Position numbers and translations under genes: made by a program. This document shows, piece after piece, positions 26,110 through 38,529 of a stretch of 64,000 bases of DNA (the stretch's first letter is position 1; each line of letters opens with the position of its first letter). Below the pieces are notes generated by a model. It made no database searches, was not told the origin of the DNA, and saw nothing but the letters and a program-made list of their open reading frames with translations. Source of the DNA: Lucifuga dentata (lineage: Eukaryota > Chordata > Actinopteri > Ophidiiformes > Bythitidae); assembly GCA_014773175.1 (NCBI GenBank), contig VXCM01003177.1, positions 1-64,000 on the forward strand, read 5' to 3'.

Positions 26110-26593
26110 CAGTGCTTGAAGTGGACAAAAAAAAAAGTTTGTCCGTGTGCTGGTCACCCTTGGGTGGTCATCGGGTCGGGTCCCAGANACAAAAAAAAAA
26201 GTTTGTCCGTGTGCTGGTCACCCTTGGGTGGTCATCGGGTCGGGTCCCAGAAAATCTCCATTTTCAAAGCTTAATGTTGACAGGTATGTACTGAGTTAAC
26301 AGTGATTTTTATTTTATTTAAAGTGTTTTTAATGTGTGGCCCTTTGACTGTATGATATTTAATTGGCCCCCATCCTCATCAAAATTGTCCATCCCTGGTA
26401 TATATAAATACGCAGTCCCCTCTTTTAATTCATCTGGCTGCAACCTTTGCTTGTTTTCCTCTGCATTGTTCTGCAGTAGAGTACAGAAGATTTATGAGGT
26501 TGTTAATCCCGAAAATGTCCCGGTACTCTGAAATGAAAGTCACAGAGGTCCCGGTACTGCATACCGGTGAGTACCGGCCCACTTCAAGCACTG
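26110..26593. mobile_element. hAT-like MITE
   Basis: Terminal inverted repeats CAGTGCTTGAAGTGG and CCACTTCAAGCACTG are perfect over 15 bases. No exact 8-base target duplication flanks them. The closest is AGTTTTAT, eight bases further out on the left, against AGTTTTGT immediately on the right. An N at 26188 separates identical 63-base copies (26125-26187 and 26189-26251). Real length is about 420 bp. Confidence 0.75.
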
Positions 26594-26974
26594 AGTTTTG
26601 TTTGTCAGGTGCCCAAGATTCAGCTGGTTGAGGCCCAGTGACCCAGTTTCTAGCAACACATCACAACTTATTTCCTGTGCTGCTAGAATTTCTATTAATC
26701 ATCTGGCACAGTTAAAAAATAAATAGGATGTCTAAATTTTAGTCCAGTTTTCGTAAAACATTCTGTCAGCCCTTGCTGAGCCCAATTCTTCCAAGTTTAC
26801 AGAAGAATGCTGCCACCAAGAGGCAAATAACTAAAACAACATGTAATTCACCCAGTAATGACGCCATTTGAGAAACTCTTAAAAAAAAGAAAAAAAAAAG
26901 CAGAAAACAAAATATGTCTTATTTAGCGATTTATTAATTTATAATACAGGCTTTAATGTAGATCACACTGCATT

Positions 26975-28441
26975 TAGTTTTTACATTTATTCATACTGAG
27001 CTAAACTTCATAGCAGTGACACCGATTGACAAAAACACAAACCAGAAGACACTCATTGGAAGGAATCAAAAGGTTTCCTACTGTTTCTGAAGAAACCACA
27101 GCTGATCAAAACTCCCAGTGCAACATTTTTTTAAAACCATGTCCCCTCACTCATCCTTGTGTGGCACGTGCATGACACAGCCTCACACACACACACACTA
27201 AAATTGAACAAATACCTATACACAAGATAAAAATTGATATATTTAATCTCATTATTAATGATATTACTGAATTTTACGATAAAAGGCAAACATGAAGTAA
27301 AGACAGCATTCAAATGATAAAAGTTCTTATTGTCTCCACATCCAAATAGGAGGGATCTCTCCTCTTTCTTTTGTCTCAGTGTCCAGCGAGTCACGCCTCT
27401 CTCCCGTATTCAACTGCTTCTTCTGCCTGGCTCCTCACAAGCCTCCTGTTACTCCGCTGATGAAGAGGAGGTGGTGAAGGAGCGCTGACACGGCACCTGA
27501 TGTCGCACATTAAACTGTCACAAAAATCCACCAAATCCTCCAATTCCATTTTCACAAACATGAAAGCCTCACGGAGAGGCCGTTCCTGTGTTTTTGTGAA
27601 CCTGGCCATCCTTCAGCTCTGCGTGTGACAATGCCACACACACACACACGCACGCACGCACACAGAGACCACACATGCACACACATAAACAAACACACAC
27701 ACACACACACACACAGAGCAGGCAGTTACACAGCTGTCCTTGTAAAAAAGTCTTTAGTCTTCTTCCATTGGTCCAATTCCAGATACAAACAGGTTTCGGT
27801 GATGGCAAAGACGTCGCTGATTCAGTTTGTGAGATGCTGAAACGCCTACATGAGGGTGATGGCACGTATTCTACCATGTGGGAAAATAGTCTTTTCCTCC
27901 AACAAATAAAAAACAAATCATGAGAAGAGAAGATGAAACACAAACACCTCTGAATTAAACTGGTTAAGTGCAATGAGGCATTCAGTGAGACCTGGGGAAG
28001 CATCCATATGTCTACTAGGGAAAGCTTATAACCCCTTATAACCATACATCCTTAATGGGACTTAGTTTCCAAGAACAGGGGACAGTTTCAGAGTCTGTTG
28101 CGTCCAACAGGCCTTGTGCAGCAAAGTCCTAGTCCAGGTGGTTTTACAGATATTATTCAATTTCCTGATGTCTGAACAAAAACAAAAATGGCAAAATCTG
28201 GTGAAATGTTGGAAAAATTAGTGATTTGAATATATTGGCACAAAAAAAAATCCTCAGAGTGGACAAGAGTTCAACCAACATGGGTGACAGCAGCACCAAA
28301 CAGACTTCCTGTGATTATTCCAAAAAAATCATGGCTGACAAAATGACAGGCAGGAGCGGGAAAGGGACAGTATGTGCCTTTATATGTGTGTGTGTGAGGT
28401 CAGGAGGGGGGTGGGGGATGGGGAGGGGTGTTTCTGTTGCT
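26975..28441 (-). other. ubl3: probable ubl3 3' untranslated region
   Basis: Directly follows the ubl3 stop codon on the minus strand. The first convincing AATAAA signals on that strand are at 26986-26991 and 26930-26935, giving a UTR of about 1.4-1.5 kb. It contains CA/GT microsatellites (27175-27199 and 27632-27716). The extent is inferred from the signals only. An open stretch at 27391-27609 (72 residues, minus) lies inside and resembles no known protein. Confidence 0.45.
26986..26991 (-). terminator. ubl3: candidate polyadenylation signal for ubl3
   Basis: AATAAA on the minus strand (tttatt on the plus strand), about 1.45 kb past the ubl3 stop codon. A second one is at 26930-26935. No transcript evidence is available from sequence alone. 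Confidence 0.4.
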
Positions 28442-31400
28442 TTATAAGAGGAGACAGCAATTGCTCTCTGTAGTTTTTTCTCTGTTCCTTTGACCTACAA
28501 AGACAAGAGAGAAATGAGACGAGATTAAAACATCAAAATAAAACTACAAGTGCATAACATACATCACATGACCCATCACATGACGTGATGCAAGGTGAAC
28601 ACAGGTGGAAACATGGCCTTCAAAAAAGATATGGACAAAAACTAAATGACATTTTTTACTCATAACATAATTAATTTAGACTGATTTACATTTATTTATT
28701 TAGTTTTACAGGGACCATCTACATTAATTAACATCATGCACAACCATGGTGTAAATGTCAGATCAGATTTAGCCAAAAAAAAAAAAAAAAAAANAAAAAA
28801 AAAAAAAAAAAAATCATTAGGAATGCAGGTATGATGGCATTTAAGTTTCCATTTCACTCAACTAACAAAGACAAATAAATTTAATATTATTAGTTCAGAA
28901 AACTGTCTTCAAGACAACAAAAACAACATTTAAGCTGTAATCGCAACATTATAATAACCTAAATACTATCTGATATCAAGTCTGATATATTCATATACAG
29001 GATCTCTGAACTTTAAAATCTAAATGGAAAAAAAAGAAGCTTCTTACCGTGGGAGTTTGGCTCAGGAAGAGTCTCTCTGGCAACCAAGTGCATGACAGTT
29101 GTTCGGCCCGGGGGCAACTTCAGAGCTTTAAAGGCAGGAAATACAATTTCTAAAGTTTCTACTTCAGTGCATTGTACAATCATGACTGAATAATTTTTTT
29201 TTTTTTTCCCCGAGTGAATCTTTGAGAATTCTGATAAGCACAAATGAGCCTGTGGCCACAGTCTAAAAGAATATTGCTGACATGCTTTGCTGTGACTCAG
29301 TTGTGTGTGAAACTGTATCAGTGACAGAATGCCCATGAGGTGAAAGGCGACAACTCTCATGGTGTCAACAATTCATCTGTCACCATGACAAACAACATTT
29401 TGAAAATATTCATAACCTGCATCTGTGTTATGTGAATACAAACTATTTGTGAAGCTAAGGCCTATTTAGCATGGCGTCTGGGTGTGTGAGGGTATTTTCT
29501 GTTGGATGCTGTGTTTTTGCTGATTTATTCGTTAGATTGATTTGTGAAACGTAGTCACACTTATCGTCTATTATTTTTGCCTAAAAGCAACACAACTAAT
29601 AGACCCAATATAACCATGTGCCTTCGTCTCACAGCAAAACTTCACTTCCTGAGGTCTCAGCTGTAACACGATTGGCTGTTTAAGTGTATGAGGCAGAGCA
29701 ACGTTTTAATTCATCATGTAATAACCACCATAAGACAAGCATGAGATGTGATCAGCTAATTTAAGAGGCATTTTTAGCCAATTAACCATGAAAAAAGTTA
29801 TTTTAGTCTGCCTAAGTATTAACCTGCAGTCACTGAACCAGAGTGCATATAGTCCACTCTGTTAAGCTGGAAAAGAGGCTGGCTCACTAGGCTCGGTATT
29901 AGGTTGGTAAATCCAGCACTACATAAAAAATGTGGTTTTAATATCATTTTAGGGTAAAATGAAAGTGAGTCAGGAGCTAATAAAATAAATGATATGACTT
30001 TTTCTCTCACAGTACCATTTAAAAATCCACAAGCGAGTAAGCTGACATTTACTGTAGCAGCCATAATGTTGTCGGGTACGGTGCTGAGGCGTTTGTTCTT
30101 TAGAGGTGAGATGGTCTTACCTCCCAGGGTAACGTTGCCATGAAGGAAGCGTCCCTGGAAGATGAGGCGCAGTATGCTGGGGCTGCTCACGCGCTCCTCC
30201 TCCCACCCTGTAAATCAGATAGCACAGAAAAGACGGCATTATTTTACTATCCCAAAAACCCCAATGGTGCTGCTAGCCACCCTGCAACTTTCCCATTCAG
30301 AGAACAATTATCCTATTATCATCTTAATTATTCATTTAAAAAAAGTACACCATTTCCTTGCACGCAGTAGTTGTCAGCTATTGTGGCAAGAAAACTGCTT
30401 CATACAGCGATAAATGGGCGATAAATCGATTTAATCAATTCATTCAACGTTTTGGCATGGATGTGTAAAATTGCTGAATGGCCAAATAGAGACTTTTTCA
30501 AAACAAAACAAAACAAAACAAAAAAAAACAAAACCCAAAAAACTAGTATCTAACTATTTTTAACGGGAAATGCGGCAGCAGGTTGCTCCCCATCAAATAA
30601 GTCCGTCCATCACGTTCATTGATACCATGCCCAAAAAGCTTTCAGCAGGTCAGACGTGCTGCCAAGATGCAGCAAACACTTTCACTGAAAATGAACTCGT
30701 TTCTAAGCAAGGAAATGTCATGTCAGTCATTTGGAAGTGGTTCGGTTTTGCGCTTCACGACTTTGAGCAAACCAACGTGGTCTGTAAAGTTTGTAGGAGC
30801 TGCAGCTACAAAAAGTAGCAGCGCCACAAATGTATTTCAGCACCTGTGACAGAAACATGCAGCTGAATGGCAGCAAACGGCGATGCGAGATGCAGATCTG
30901 CAGTCACAAAGTGCCAGCAAAAAAGCAAATGACGTCAGCGGCATCATTTTCCAGTGTTATCACATATGATAAGACGGGTAGGAATATAACATGACACAGA
31001 GCCTCAAGCCAGAGGCAGCAGACAGGCTGGTGTTTCTCACAAGGAACCTGTACATTACTCTAAAAACCTTTATTTTGCAAGCTTTTTTTTTTTTTTTTNT
31101 TTTTTTTTTTTTTTTAGAAATCCCTACAATTTTATGTGAAAGTATCATTATTTGTTTTTTATGATTTTATTAAACAAAATAGTTATTGAATTATGTATTG
31201 TCTTTTTTTAAGTTAGTTTAGAGAAAAACAAGAAAAATCAAGATTCAAATCAAGAATCGTCCATAAGTGTGGAAAAAAAAAAAAAAAAAAAAAATCAAGA
31301 TTTTATTTTACTTTTATCTTGTTGTTCAGCCCTAACAGAAATGAAATTTCCTAATTTTTTTTGGCCCAGTTTTCAGTTTTGGTTTATCACTGTGACAGTC

Positions 31401-34400
31401 TGTGATTTAGTCGCAAGCTTTGGCCTTGTTGCAGGTGACAGTTTGAATCTTTATGGTCATAACATGCACATATACTGTCAATTTTCTTAAAAATTAACCA
31501 CGTAAAAACATACCTGCAGGCCAGTTGTCAAAGACGTGCTTGGCAATATCTGTGGCCGAGTCGTTCGGGGAGAAAGTGAAGTCCTGTGTTTTCCCACTGA
31601 CCAGGATAAGGCGGAGGTGCACCTGAGACAACAAAGACAAAAACCTGAGCACACAGAAATGTCACACCAGCCAACATAAGATACCACAGCGTTCCATTAA
31701 ACTTCTATTTAATTAGTCAAAGTGGAACCCCTCCATTTCCTCTAACCTCAGCAGCCATGAGGCGACCTTCGGCGGGCTGCGAGGAGACGAGCATTCCACT
31801 CTACTTAGATTTAACCACAGTAGATCTCCGCCCTTTTCCTGGGCTGCTTCATTCACTGAGCTCTACACTGAAGCCAGCCCCTCCAGACAGAGATGGCAGC
31901 AGATAAGGGGGGGTGGGGGAGACACTGGTCTTTTAGTTCAGGGCGCTGGGAGATCCTCTCTGGGCTGTCGGCCTAACGCGATAACCCCAGGTGTCCCAGA
32001 CAGCTCCAGGCCATGTTATTAAAGTTACATGGCCAGCGCGTAACCCTGAACTCTACACAAACAATAAAAAAAAAAACCAGCAACGAGCCACTTGTCTAAC
32101 AGCCCATGAAGGCCTAAATAGTTAAGTGACATCGGGAAATCCACATGGGACACACACATACACACACACAATAGAGAAGTATCACACAGTGCCTTATTCT
32201 TTATGCAAAGTACAAAACATACAATGATAAAACAACTTAACACAGCTGTAGTTACATGAATAGTACTAAAACAATTTGGTAGACTATTAACTGATAACCA
32301 ACTCTGATGATTAATTAATTCATCTATTTAGTCATTTATTGATTAAAAGGGTGGCACAATTTGTAGGTTCCAGCTTCTGAAATGTGAGAATTTTCACCTT
32401 TTCTGTGTTTAATAAAATGCCTGCATAAATTATTATTAAAAGAATAAGTACAGGCAGCAAAGCAACAATTTCCTTTAAGTCTTTGTAGCTGTATTTCATT
32501 TGGTAAAATTCATCATTCTTTGTTGTTGAAAACTGTTAAATCCTCCACGTTCACCACAGATTAATGTACAGTACATCACACACATACACGAATGGATGTG
32601 TGTGCATTAAACATGAAATGGTGGCAAGAGCTGGACTGAATTATTGATCTATTTCAGCCCAGAATCATCAGAATCATGCTGTACCAAGCACTGTTACCAT
32701 CTCTAATAAATCACGCTCCGACTCCTAAAATGGAATTTTCCACAACTTTTGGTGCCTTTAAAAGTGGGACGTGACGTTTCTGTGCTGAAAAATCAAAGAG
32801 GAGAGAACAAAGCGACGCACAATCCACGAGGTGTGATGTAAGGATGGGACAACCCCACTCTCTGTTTACAGACACCCCCCCCCCCCCCCCCNNNNNNNNN
32901 NNNNNNNNCCCCTCCACCCCCCACTGACTTTCATCCTCCACAAAACAAAGTCAAAACTGCCTTGCTACCAATGATCCCACAGCACAAATACAATCAAGGT
33001 TCTCCAACACAAATAAAGATTCACAAACGATCGGTTAAGAGTTGCTATTTTTTTTTCACAACAGAGGATAACAAAGCTAATCTGAGCTGATCTATCCTTT
33101 ATGTAAAAGCTAAAGCATGAGCACACGCTGCCAGCAAGAAACGTCTATTAGCTCCTACTCTTCTTGCTCTGGAAACTCACCTGATCTAAGTATACATCAA
33201 AACTTTACCTGGTTTACATAATATTTAAAAGCTGTTTCCATATCATTGACATCGGCTATATAACAGCTATCTAACTGATTATTCGCTTGAAAGAAAAATC
33301 AATGTTTCAAATTCTGATAACTAATAATTTTAGTCGTCTGCTGACTGTTTTCAGCTTCACAGATGCAAAAAATAGAAAAAAAAATAAAATAAAAAATAAA
33401 AAAAATAAAAATTTCTTCTCTTTGTTTAAAACTATTATAAACGGAATACTCAGGTTTGTGGCTAACGGACAGGTTACAATAAGGGTTCTGCTAACTTGGG
33501 TGTTATTCATTCATACTGATGCAATATCAAACCAACAAGTAAAAAAACTAAGTGATTTATTAACAACAATTGTGGTTTTCATAGCTGAAACCAAGGGACT
33601 GGAAATATTCTACTATTCTATTTCTACTGTGTTCTCTGTATCAGTGTGTGCTGCCCATTCCTATGGTGGTGGGGTGTGTGTGGCCAGCACTCGGCTAATA
33701 GGGTACAGTCTATTGGTGTCTAAACCTTGAAAGGAAAGTAGGGCAATGTTTTAACTGAGATTAGACAGATGGTATTAACAGGAACAGCAGTCACTGTCCC
33801 AGCTTAGTGTTTATGCACTTGGCTAATCCATGACCCCCTACCCCTACACACGCCCCCACCCCCCAAAGCTATTTTAACCTGAGGAATTGTTTTTGTAATG
33901 TTCTTACCATTATAATAAAATATATTATTGATCTAAAGATCATGTAGCAGAGTTAGCTTTAATGGTCTATCATGCACAATCCCACAGAGTGAACAGTGTA
34001 ATCCACACAGGGAAGTTGTGTCTCAGTTAAGGAGCACGATCCTCCACAGTCCACATTATTAGACTAGGTGTACTCAAATACAAATCTTAAAGGTCCACAA
34101 AGAAAATTTTCAATCAGACAAAGGTCTGTTTATTAAGGTCAGTCATGCCAGGCCAGGGCGGGATTGTATTGAGCAGGGGGAAGTGGGAAAAGTCCCACCT
34201 CTCTCAATGGTCAATCCAATCCTGAGTCAAGCTAATGTTGGTGAAACTAGCTGCTCTGTCAACTCTGAATGAACCCAACCATGTCAACCCATCGTTGTCA
34301 TGGAGATGACAGGACATTGGACATGAATGGACCAAACCAAAGCAGAGTAGACATTCTCACACAGACAGTGGAGCAGTCAGACATTTGGAGTGCTGCTTGC

Positions 34401-35353
34401 AGTGGAGAACGCGGAGAATTCTGACTTGTTGCGTTGCAGTGATGTCTCGCAGATAATACAAATATGAAATACACATATGAAAAGTATAATTTGCTCAGAA
34501 TCTGGAGAAAGTTGTGATCCGGACTTTGAGGAGGACTATTCTAGACGCCACAACAGCCCACCAACGCTTGTACCAATTCAAAGCTCCTCCAAAAGCCAAA
34601 TCTCAAATCTGGAGGATATAACCAGGGTATCATTTGCAGTCCTCAGTATTCCAGTCCAGTGTGCACTTCTCAGCTATTTTTTGTTTGTTGTTTTGTATGT
34701 TTTCTCTTTTTGTCAACATGTAAAGTTTCATGTAACACATGAAACACATGTGACCCATGTAACACGTGTCCACATCATATTTACTCCATGTTTGCGATCA
34801 ACTGGTCACCGGTCACTGGTCAATATATTCAAACAATATATTGTTTCAACTAGACTATCTATTGAAAATGTCACTGCAGGATGTAAATAATGTTTTTACC
34901 AGTTATAATATGTTGTGTATCACAGGGCAATACATGCAAATTGAACTTATGCTGATGTTTTTCATATAGGTTAATAGAAATATTTTCCATTAACTTGGTA
35001 CATTATTTGGCAGTCATCCATCACAATTCATGTTGTACACTCAGGCATGCAGAAATACCCTCAGTTTCCTACTGGTATGTCAATCATTCGAGAGAAACAT
35101 ACAACAAACTTTGACTCTGCCACGTATGGAGGAGCAGAACATTAGTTTTGATCATCCTGTCTCATTTCAGGAGGAGACTCCAGTTCAGCTGAGGCTTCGG
35201 GGTCCTCCAGAAGACATACCCTCGTAGGCCAGGTGTGCTGAAGTGCCCCTGAACTGGGACACAGACTCTGCCACCTTAGAGCTGCGTTGAAGTTTCAAAG
35301 GTATCAGGTGTTGCAGACTCACTCACCATATCAATATCCCTTTGGCTGGTCAT
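28442..35353 (-). CDS. ubl3: ubiquitin-like protein 3 (membrane-anchored ubiquitin fold)
   Basis: Five coding exons on the minus strand: 35327-35353, 31514-31622, 30121-30207, 29048-29125 and 28442-28494, all with GT-AG introns and consistent phases. They total 354 bases, or 117 residues plus stop, the same length as human UBL3. Residues 9-22 (MVHLRLILVSGKTQ) begin the ubiquitin fold. The hallmark blocks SPNDSATDIAKHVFDNWP, LRLIFQGRFLHGNVTLG and TTVMHLVARETLPEPNS follow. The C-terminus is SNCCLLL: Cys113 and Cys114 are kept and CLLL is a CaaX box ending in Leu, which predicts geranylgeranylation and membrane anchoring. In mammals UBL3 modifies proteins and sorts them to small extracellular vesicles through these cysteines. 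The start ATG at 35353 is preceded by a pyrimidine tract ending in AG, so an upstream non-coding exon is likely. Which teleost duplicate (a or b) cannot be told. Confidence 0.96.
32871..32931. repeat. poly-C tract with sequence gap
   Basis: C run, sixteen N (32892-32907), then a C-rich stretch, inside ubl3 intron 1. It is an unresolved assembly gap. The true length is unknown. Confidence 0.9.
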
Positions 35354-35979
35354 GGCTCAGTAAGCAGAGAGGCAGGAAGAGGAGCAGACAGGATTGGTGT
35401 TCTTCAGCTGCTGGAGAGTGGGCCAGAGCCCTGCCACAAACAAAACAATGACTGTGAGGCTGCTGATCACAGCCTGGCACCACAACACAGCACATTATTC
35501 ATCATCTACAGAACCCAAGTAACCAACACAATCTTTTAACCAACACCTGACCTGGTTAGCGAGTTACCGGAACAATTTTAACTCACACAGCGCAAAGCTG
35601 CTCATTTTATCGCGGTTTAAACAAAATGATGAAGCTGGTCAGACTACGGCAGAAGAAAGCTTAGCCAGTCTTTTCATGCTGTAAACTGCCATTAAGAACC
35701 GAGCGGACTACTTATTTCTAGTAGAGTCAAACAGCTATCACAACTAGCTAGCTGGTTAATAGGATTAAGTAATTAAGGATGTAAAATGTAAAATAATTAA
35801 AATGTTAAATGGAAAGCCTGAGAACAACAGCAACAAACAGCGAGTTTAGTCCTTAATGAGGAGGACTATTGCGCTAACATTAGCAGCGTTAGCTCTGCGC
35901 AAACTAGCTATGACTGGCTAACTGTTAGCTAACTCATTAGACGTGCAATAGCAATATTTTTACTCTGTCGACCTCACCT

Positions 35980-36180
35980 GCATCTGATGTACGTGATCAA
36001 ACTTTGCATACAGGTCAGTTGGTGAATCGACGGGATGTGTTTTTGATGAAGAAAATATCGAATATAGTTGACTATAGCTGGCTGTAGGGACCGAAAGCTA
36101 ATGGACGGGAGAACTCCGGATGTCAGCTGGTTGTAAACACAGAAATCGACCGTGAGGGATTCTGGGAGATGTAGTCTAGA
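35980..36180 (-). promoter_or_regulatory. ubl3: probable ubl3 first (non-coding) exon and promoter
   Basis: On the minus strand a good donor, GATGCAG|GTGAGG, lies at 35980, upstream of the coding ATG, which itself follows an acceptor-like pyrimidine tract. The block also holds a ZNF143-type element (36156-36175) and a forkhead core GTAAACA (36133-36139). This fits a TATA-less promoter with a leader exon, but no transcript supports it here. Confidence 0.55.
36156..36175 (-). promoter_or_regulatory. ZNF143/STAF-type promoter element
   Basis: On the minus strand it reads ACTACATCTCCCAGAATCCC, matching the classic 'ACTACAATTCCCAGAATGC' promoter motif bound by ZNF143 and THAP11 at most positions. 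That motif usually sits within about 100 bases of a TSS, so it supports transcription toward ubl3 starting near here. Confidence 0.75.
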
Positions 36181-36203
36181 ACGAGAAAACAGGGGAAAAA
36201 ATC

Positions 36204-36244
<41 letters not shown>

Positions 36245-38439
36245 TAATAATAATAATAATAATAAAAATTTAAAAAAAAAACTAAATCATAATTTGTTCC
36301 TGGACCCATGGCTTAATTTACTACCAAGTTGAGCTGAAACCTTTTTTAAAACATTTTGAGATATCCTGATAATTAACAAATAAACAAAGCTGATAATTAA
36401 CAAACAAAACTGAGAGCATAACCTGTCTAGTTCACCAAATATTTACTAATATTTAAATATTTACTAGTTTATGAATGCGATATAGAAATTATGAGATTCA
36501 TCACACAAAAACTTGTCATCTTTAACATAAAGTATGTTTCAATCAAGAGAGACTATTTGAAATAAATATGAGGATAAATATTATTACTGAAATTATTCTA
36601 CAATTAAAGAGATTGTTAACAATGTCTAGAATAGACCCATCATCATTTTTTTTAAGGGGGTAGGGGTTCCATGAACCCACAAGAAAGAATCCCCTGATGG
36701 CTTCAAACACTGATGGTGGTGAGGATCTAGAGATGACTGAAGGTTCAAGAAATGTCTTCCTGAAGGGTGAGTTGAGAAGTTGAATGTATGACACACACAC
36801 ACACACACACATGAAACACATGCATGAAAAAACCCTTGACAATGACATTTCATGAGCAATATGAGTTGTAGCTACAGGAATCTTACAATATTTGTAATAA
36901 GTACACAAACATCCAACATGTCACCTGCAGGGTGCAAAACTACTTTTGCAGATGAAAGTTTTTAGATGATAGCTGCAAATGTCTCCTTACACCATTCTCC
37001 TGCATCACAATTGAGGTAATAATTCACAACTAATGAAGCAGTGAATTATTATAATTATTATACCTGCCACACTGCCAAGTTAATTGTGGCCTAAAGTGGT
37101 TTCTGCTGAAACTGAACACCAGTGATAAAACAATAAGTGTCACAAATAGAAGTACTCATTGTTAAGAATGGTCCCTTTCAGTATTAAAATGTGTAATGAG
37201 TATTTTGATGTCATGGGTGGATAGTTTCAGTTTTTTTGAAGAGGTTTTTAAGGTATTGAAGAGGTTTTTAAGGTATCCACCACCAAAAACTTCTGTCACC
37301 ACCCAAATACAATGGAGGTGAAAGGAATTGTGTATGTAATGCTCAAAGCATCCAAATATTTAAATTTGGAAAACTCATTAGGAATGTCTTTTTGAAAAAA
37401 CAATATCTCAATTACTCAGGACAGTTTTCATTGACTGTTCTCTTCCAATTCATGGCCACAAATGATAAACTAAATTTGTATTATTCCACATACACATTAT
37501 ATTTTAAAATGCAGTTTCAGATTTGGAATGGAAAACATTTTGAAGGACTTCATAAACTATTCCTGCACCTATGCATTACTAATACATGCATTACAATAAA
37601 TACAGCAATTCTTGGTGAAGTTTATGGCTTAGTGTTAGACTAGTATTTTGTGCTGCAATGTAACACACAGCACCCAACACACAAATGCTATTGACCATGG
37701 AAAACAGTAGCACCTGCGCTGTGCCGAAAAAGAAATGTGAACACTCTTTTTTTTTTACTGCACAAATGACAGATTCACTAATATGAAAAAAAAATGGTGT
37801 CAGTAGTCATGCTACTACTACAATTATTGCTATGATTAGGCTTATTATTAATTATAATGAGTACCTTAAATACATTAATTAAACACACTAGAAGCACCTG
37901 CTCTGAGGCAAAAAAAAAAAAAAAAAAAANAAAAAAAAAAAAAAAAAAAGTGAGCAAACCACATTTTTCAGGTACATCTAAGACCCTATAAATCTATAGT
38001 ACTGATTAGAAACAACGAGTATACTGTACTGAGATATGACTATTGTATCTAAATTCCAACATACAAAAGTCAGTCAAAGATATCTCAGTCCAAATAAGAA
38101 TGAATGTTAATGGTTGATATGGTGTTCAACTGCATCACAGAAACAGGTATGACAAAAATCAGATTTGTTGTTGTTGTTGTTGTTATTATTTATTTACTTA
38201 TTTATTTATTTATTTATTTATTTTGGTAGTATATTTGACCCCAGTGAGGGCTATGAAAAATAGTGGTCAAAGTAGGTAAGTAGTAGCAGACTGCTACGAC
38301 AGAAATACTACCACTGGGAGCATTACTGGTATTAGTACTATAAATAGTCCCTTAAAGGAGCTAGTGCTGGCGGGCTGAGGACATGTTAGTTAACTGTTAC
38401 ATAATGTAGACTTACAGGTACAAGTTTACCCCTCCTGTT
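36181..38439. other. divergent intergenic region between ubl3 and foxo4
   Basis: About 2.3 kb between two genes transcribed away from each other. It contains a CA repeat followed by (aat)n (36207-36265), a further CA run (36791-36810), a 19-base tandem duplication 'ttgaagaggtttttaaggta' near 37237-37276, and an A run with N at 37930. No exon was recognised. Confidence 0.55.
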
Positions 38440-38447
38440 TTGTTTAC
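38440..38447 (+). promoter_or_regulatory. FoxO-binding octamer (TTGTTTAC)
   Basis: Exact DAF-16/FoxO binding element, about 1.6 kb upstream of the foxo4 start codon and close to the NRF1-like site. A forkhead core GTAAACA also occurs at 38525-38531. It suggests FoxO autoregulation. Binding is inferred from the motif only. Confidence 0.5.
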
Positions 38448-38493
38448 GCCCAAGCTGTCACACCAATGACTCGGTTTCCCATATTCCAACAGA

Positions 38494-38504
38494 GCGCATG
38501 CGCA
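38494..38504. promoter_or_regulatory. NRF1-type palindrome
   Basis: GCGCATGCGCA is an excellent match to the NRF1 core found in CpG-rich TATA-less promoters. With the rise in CpG around 38480-38960, it suggests that foxo4 transcription begins near 38.5-38.6 kb. Confidence 0.6.
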
Positions 38505-38529
38505 CAACGCGCTGTCTGACAGTGGTAAA

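Noticed and set aside
27391..27609. 72-residue minus-strand frame past the ubl3 stop, considered as an extra ubl3 exon or a separate gene
   Set aside because: ubl3 already ends correctly at 28442 with the expected CaaX tail, and the peptide resembles nothing known; it is likely 3' UTR.
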